From Oscillospiraceae bacterium (GTDB taxonomy: Bacteria > Bacillota > Clostridia > Oscillospirales > Oscillospiraceae): a DNA stretch of 15,234 nt. The DNA lies in assembly GCA_029009035.1 (NCBI GenBank), contig JAQXJQ010000189.1:1-15234 (forward strand). Direction: 5' to 3'. The translations under genes and the position numbers were made by a program. The notes beneath the pieces were generated by a model, which ran no database searches, was not told where the DNA came from, and was given only the letters and a program-made list of their open reading frames with translations. Shown here piece after piece: positions 12,980 to 15,234 of the stretch. How positions within the stretch are numbered: the stretch's first letter is position 1; the number at the start of each line of letters is the position of its first letter.

Positions 12980-13767
12980 TACGGGGGGCGGGAGATCTGG
13001 CCAGCGGGATCGCACTGCGGCTGTTCCGCAGCGGATTTCGGGTGGTGATGACCGATCTTGCCCGGCCGCTGGCCATTCGCAGGACAGTGGCCTTTTGCGA
13101 GGCCATCCGCAGTGGGAGCGCGGTGATCGAAGGGGTGACGGCACAGTTTGCCGAAGACGCCGCGGGAGCCAAAGAAATGCTGGAGAAGGGCGTGATCCCG
13201 GTGCTGGCCGATCCCGAGGGGAGAAGCATCGGTGAACTGAAGCCCCATGTGGTGGTGGATGCCATTCTGGCCAAACGAAATCTGGGTACAACCATGGAGG
13301 ACGCACCCATTGTCATCGGCGTGGGCCCCGGTTTCACCGCGGGTGAGGACTGCCACGCGGTGGTGGAAAGTATGCGCGGGCATACCCTCGGACGGGTCAT
13401 TTACAGCGGCTCCGCGCTGCCCAACACAAATATTCCCGGACTCATCGGTGGCTTTACAGGCGAGCGGATACTCCGCGCTCCCGCTACCGGAATATTTCAT
13501 GCGATCCTTGATATTGGAGCATTTGTAAAGGCAGGAGACATTACAGGATATGTGGAGGGGAAGCCCATGCGGTGCACCATTGACGGCACGCTGCGGGGGC
13601 TGATCGCCGACGGTACTCCGGTCAGAGAGGGCTTGAAATGCGGCGATGTTGACCCCAGAGGGGACGCCTCTTACTGCAGTTTGGTCTCGGACAAAGCCCT
13701 TGCCATCGGCGGAGGGGTACTGGAGGCTGTTTTGCACTTCAGCGGTGTGATGGAAGCGAAGGAGTGA
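12967..13767 (+). CDS. yqeB: YqeB / EF2563-family selenium-dependent molybdenum hydroxylase system protein
   Basis: A 266-residue protein with an N-terminal Rossmann-like motif (LIRGAGDLASGIALRL), then VVDAILAKRN, VGPGFTAGEDCHAVVE, GHTLGRVIYSGSALPNT and RAPATGIFH, the pattern of the EF2563/YqeB family. It is thought to take part in making or inserting the selenium-bearing molybdenum cofactor of hydroxylases; its chemistry is not established. The start is the GTG at 12967, which has an ideal ribosome binding site; the frame runs upstream to 12925, but inside yqeC and without a site. The stop at 13767 is 5 bases before the xdhC start. Confidence 0.88.
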   Translation: MLVLIRGAGDLASGIALRLFRSGFRVVMTDLARPLAIRRTVAFCEAIRSGSAVIEGVTAQFAEDAAGAKEMLEKGVIPVLADPEGRSIGELKPHVVVDAILAKRNLGTTMEDAPIVIGVGPGFTAGEDCHAVVESMRGHTLGRVIYSGSALPNTNIPGLIGGFTGERILRAPATGIFHAILDIGAFVKAGDITGYVEGKPMRCTIDGTLRGLIADGTPVREGLKCGDVDPRGDASYCSLVSDKALAIGGGVLEAVLHFSGVMEAKE

Positions 13768-13772
13768 GCGGG

Positions 13773-14798
13773 ATGAAGAACATCATGGAGGCCTTGCTCC
13801 GTGAGAGGGAGGAAGGCCGGGGAACGGTGCTGGCAACCGTGATCGGACAGAGCGGCTCCGTGCCCCGGGGCTGCGGCGCCCAGATGCTGGTGGGCGCCTC
13901 CGGGCGTTTGGCCGGAACGGTAGGCGGCGGCGCGATAGAGGCCCGTGCCATCCGGCGGGGCATGGAACTGCTGGCACAGGGTGTGTCCGCCACGGAGGAT
14001 TTCTCCCTGTGCGCCGGCCAGGGTGATCTGGGCATGGTGTGCGGCGGTGAGGTGACCGTCCGCTTTGTCTATGTGGGGACAGAGGATGGCTGCTGGCGCG
14101 CTGTGGCGGAGGAAACGCTCCGCTGTTTTTGGGAAAAACGCAGGGGTTATCTGGTGCAGGCGCTGCGCGGCGAGGGTGCGGCAATTCTGGATGAAGAAGG
14201 GAACCTGCTGGCAGGAAAGGATATTTCCTGCGATGTGTCCGCTGTTTGTTACGGCGGATGCGTGGAGGGCGACCGGTTCGTGATGCCGCTGCCCATCGGT
14301 GAACGCGCGGTGGTATTCGGCGGCGGTCATGTGGCCCAGGCGTTGGTGCCGCTTTTGGCCGGCGTGGGTTTTCGCTGCACGGTGTTTGAAAACCGGCCGG
14401 AATTTGCGCTTCGCAGCCGCTTTCCTGCCGCGGAGCAGATCGTCCTGGGGGACTACCGGGCCATCGGAGACAGCGTGGAGCTGGAGGAGAGCGATTTTCT
14501 GATTGTCATGACCCATGGCCATGTCCATGATTTTGAGATCCAGGAGCAGCTTTTGAGAAAGCGGTATGCCTATGTCGGCGTGATGGGTTCCAGAAAGAAG
14601 ATCGCTGCGGTGAATGCCAGACTGGTTGAGGCGGGAATACCCCGGGAAGCCTTGGAGCGCGTGCACACCCCCATCGGGCTGAACATCGGTGCGGTCACTC
14701 CGGAGGAGATCGCTGTCAGCGTGGCAGCGGAGTGTATTGCGGTGCGGGCGCAGCTGCGGGGAATCAAGAAGGGGACAGGTTGTCCCGGGCATATGTGA
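13773..14798 (+). CDS. xdhC: XdhC/CoxI-family molybdenum cofactor maturation protein
   Basis: A 341-residue protein. The N-terminal XdhC-CoxI domain contains SVPRGCGAQMLV, GTVGGGAIEA and CAGQGDLGMVCGGEV. The C-terminal Rossmann domain contains AVVFGGGHVAQALVPLL, FENRPEFA, VMTHGHVHDFEIQEQLL and YVGVMGSRKKI. XdhC proteins bind molybdenum cofactor, help add the terminal sulfur, and pass it to xanthine dehydrogenase-type enzymes; in this operon the sulfur step may be replaced by selenium. ATG 13773 is used, with AAGGAG 8 bases upstream inside the end of yqeB; GTG 13764 is part of that ribosome binding region. It is the last gene of the operon and is followed by a terminator. Confidence 0.9.
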   Translation: MKNIMEALLREREEGRGTVLATVIGQSGSVPRGCGAQMLVGASGRLAGTVGGGAIEARAIRRGMELLAQGVSATEDFSLCAGQGDLGMVCGGEVTVRFVYVGTEDGCWRAVAEETLRCFWEKRRGYLVQALRGEGAAILDEEGNLLAGKDISCDVSAVCYGGCVEGDRFVMPLPIGERAVVFGGGHVAQALVPLLAGVGFRCTVFENRPEFALRSRFPAAEQIVLGDYRAIGDSVELEESDFLIVMTHGHVHDFEIQEQLLRKRYAYVGVMGSRKKIAAVNARLVEAGIPREALERVHTPIGLNIGAVTPEEIAVSVAAECIAVRAQLRGIKKGTGCPGHM

Positions 14799-14805
14799 AA
14801 GGTAG

Positions 14806-14844
14806 AGGGCAGACCGGGAAAACGGTCTGCCCTAAATATTTTAG
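14806..14844 (+). terminator. Terminator after xdhC
   Basis: A perfect 11-bp stem (14806-14816 with 14823-14833) with a 6-base GGAAAA loop. The tail AAATATTTTAG is AU-rich rather than a pure U-tract, so termination may be incomplete. Confidence 0.75.
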
Positions 14845-14898
14845 ACCACATAGGGACACGCACGGCGCGCATAAGGTGAGCACAGGGGGTGATGATCC

Positions 14899-15234
14899 AT
14901 GTGGACGACATGGCTGCTGCTCATGCTCAATGGGCTGTTCTTTACGCTGCGTCTGGCGGGGAACACAGGCTCTTTTCCGAAAGCGCTCAGCCGGGAGGAG
15001 GAGCAATACTATCTGAAACGGATGGCGGAGGGGGATACCGACGCCAGAGATAAGCTGATCGAACATAATCTGCGACTGGTGGCGCACATCGTGAAGAAAT
15101 ACTATACACCCAACGGGGATCAGGATGACCTGATCTCCATCGGAACCATTGGCCTGATCAAAGGGGTGACGACCTTTCGCCCGGATCGGAATGTGAGGCT
15201 GGCCACCTATGCCAGCCGTTGTGTTGAAAATGAG
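14899..15234 (+). CDS. sigK: RNA polymerase sporulation sigma factor SigK, N-terminal part (runs off the window)
   Basis: 112 codons are visible. The first 20 or so residues (MWTTWLLLMLNGLFFTLRLA) are hydrophobic and correspond to the pro-sequence that holds pro-sigma-K at the forespore membrane until SpoIVFB cleaves it. Then come SFPKALSREEEQYYL, region 1.2/2.1 IEHNLRLVAHIVKKYY and the core-binding DLISIGTIGLIKGV, ending at CVENE. The match to SigK rather than SigE rests on the HNLRLVAHIVKK and DLISIGTIGLIK wording and the short pro-sequence. The product drives late mother-cell sporulation genes. ATG 14899 is preceded by AGGGGGTGAT. The C-terminal half (regions 2.4 to 4) lies outside, so intactness cannot be judged. 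Confidence 0.88.
   Translation, partial: MWTTWLLLMLNGLFFTLRLAGNTGSFPKALSREEEQYYLKRMAEGDTDARDKLIEHNLRLVAHIVKKYYTPNGDQDDLISIGTIGLIKGVTTFRPDRNVRLATYASRCVENE

Noticed and set aside
12655..14792. Long minus-strand open frames opposite yqeB and xdhC
   Set aside because: They are reverse-frame shadows of the yqeC-yqeB-xdhC operon and match no known family.
14849..14880. Sporulation-type promoter for sigK (CATAGGG and CATAAGGT boxes)
   Set aside because: CATAAGGT resembles a sigma-E/sigma-K -10 box, but the -35 match is poor and the leader would be only about 15 bases, so I could not support it.

Overview
This window is 15.2 kb of GC-rich chromosome from a strictly anaerobic, spore-forming member of the Clostridia. 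The style fits Oscillospirales gut bacteria of the Flavonifractor / Intestinimonas / Lawsonibacter kind. That placement is inferred from gene content (anaerobic sulfatase-maturase-like radical SAM enzyme, ferredoxin-type protein, Ptb, selenium-dependent molybdenum hydroxylase maturation genes, pro-sigma-K) and from base composition; no 16S or other marker is present. Every gene except the last lies wholly inside the window. I see no rRNA, tRNA, CRISPR array, prophage or complete insertion sequence.

Layout. (1) 22-1323: an OFA-type MFS carboxylate transporter with strongly biased codons, closed by a strong terminator. (2) 3523-1394, minus strand: a ROK glucokinase followed by an anSME-type radical SAM/SPASM enzyme, apparently one unit from a TTGACA-17-TATCCT promoter. 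(3) 3764-4912: a stand-alone alanyl-tRNA editing protein (AlaX-L type), divergent from the kinase, with a TTG start that its promoter and ribosome binding site both support. (4) 4914-5062: an AT-rich nested inverted repeat, MITE-like or a double terminator, filling the gap between two convergent genes. (5) 6244-5072, minus: NAD(P)-dependent malic enzyme. (6) 8594-6377, minus: an operon of a GT4 glycosyltransferase and a PHP-domain (HisJ-like) phosphatase, from a TTGACC-17-TATAAT promoter. (7) 9433-8732, minus, and 9519-10205, plus: an Fe-S protein and a divergent Crp/Fnr regulator, with a perfect palindrome between them placed to activate the first and repress the second. (8) 10500-12182: a GntR/FCD regulator and a phosphate butyryltransferase, behind two tandem promoters, the first overlapped by palindromes. 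(9) 12308-14798: yqeC-yqeB-xdhC, the maturation set for selenium-dependent molybdenum hydroxylases, with overlapping or abutting genes. (10) 14899-end: the N-terminal half of pro-sigma-K.

How it fits together. The window reads as a string of small independent units of energy metabolism and redox control: organic acid uptake, sugar phosphorylation, malate to pyruvate, acyl-phosphate/acyl-CoA exchange, and selenium/molybdenum enzyme maturation. Almost every unit has its own near-consensus sigma-A promoter with a 17-bp spacer and its own intrinsic terminator. No obviously new multi-gene system stands out. The items most worth checking are the Fe-S protein/Crp module, the nested repeat, the GntR-ptb control region and the maturation genes that sit apart from any hydroxylase subunits.
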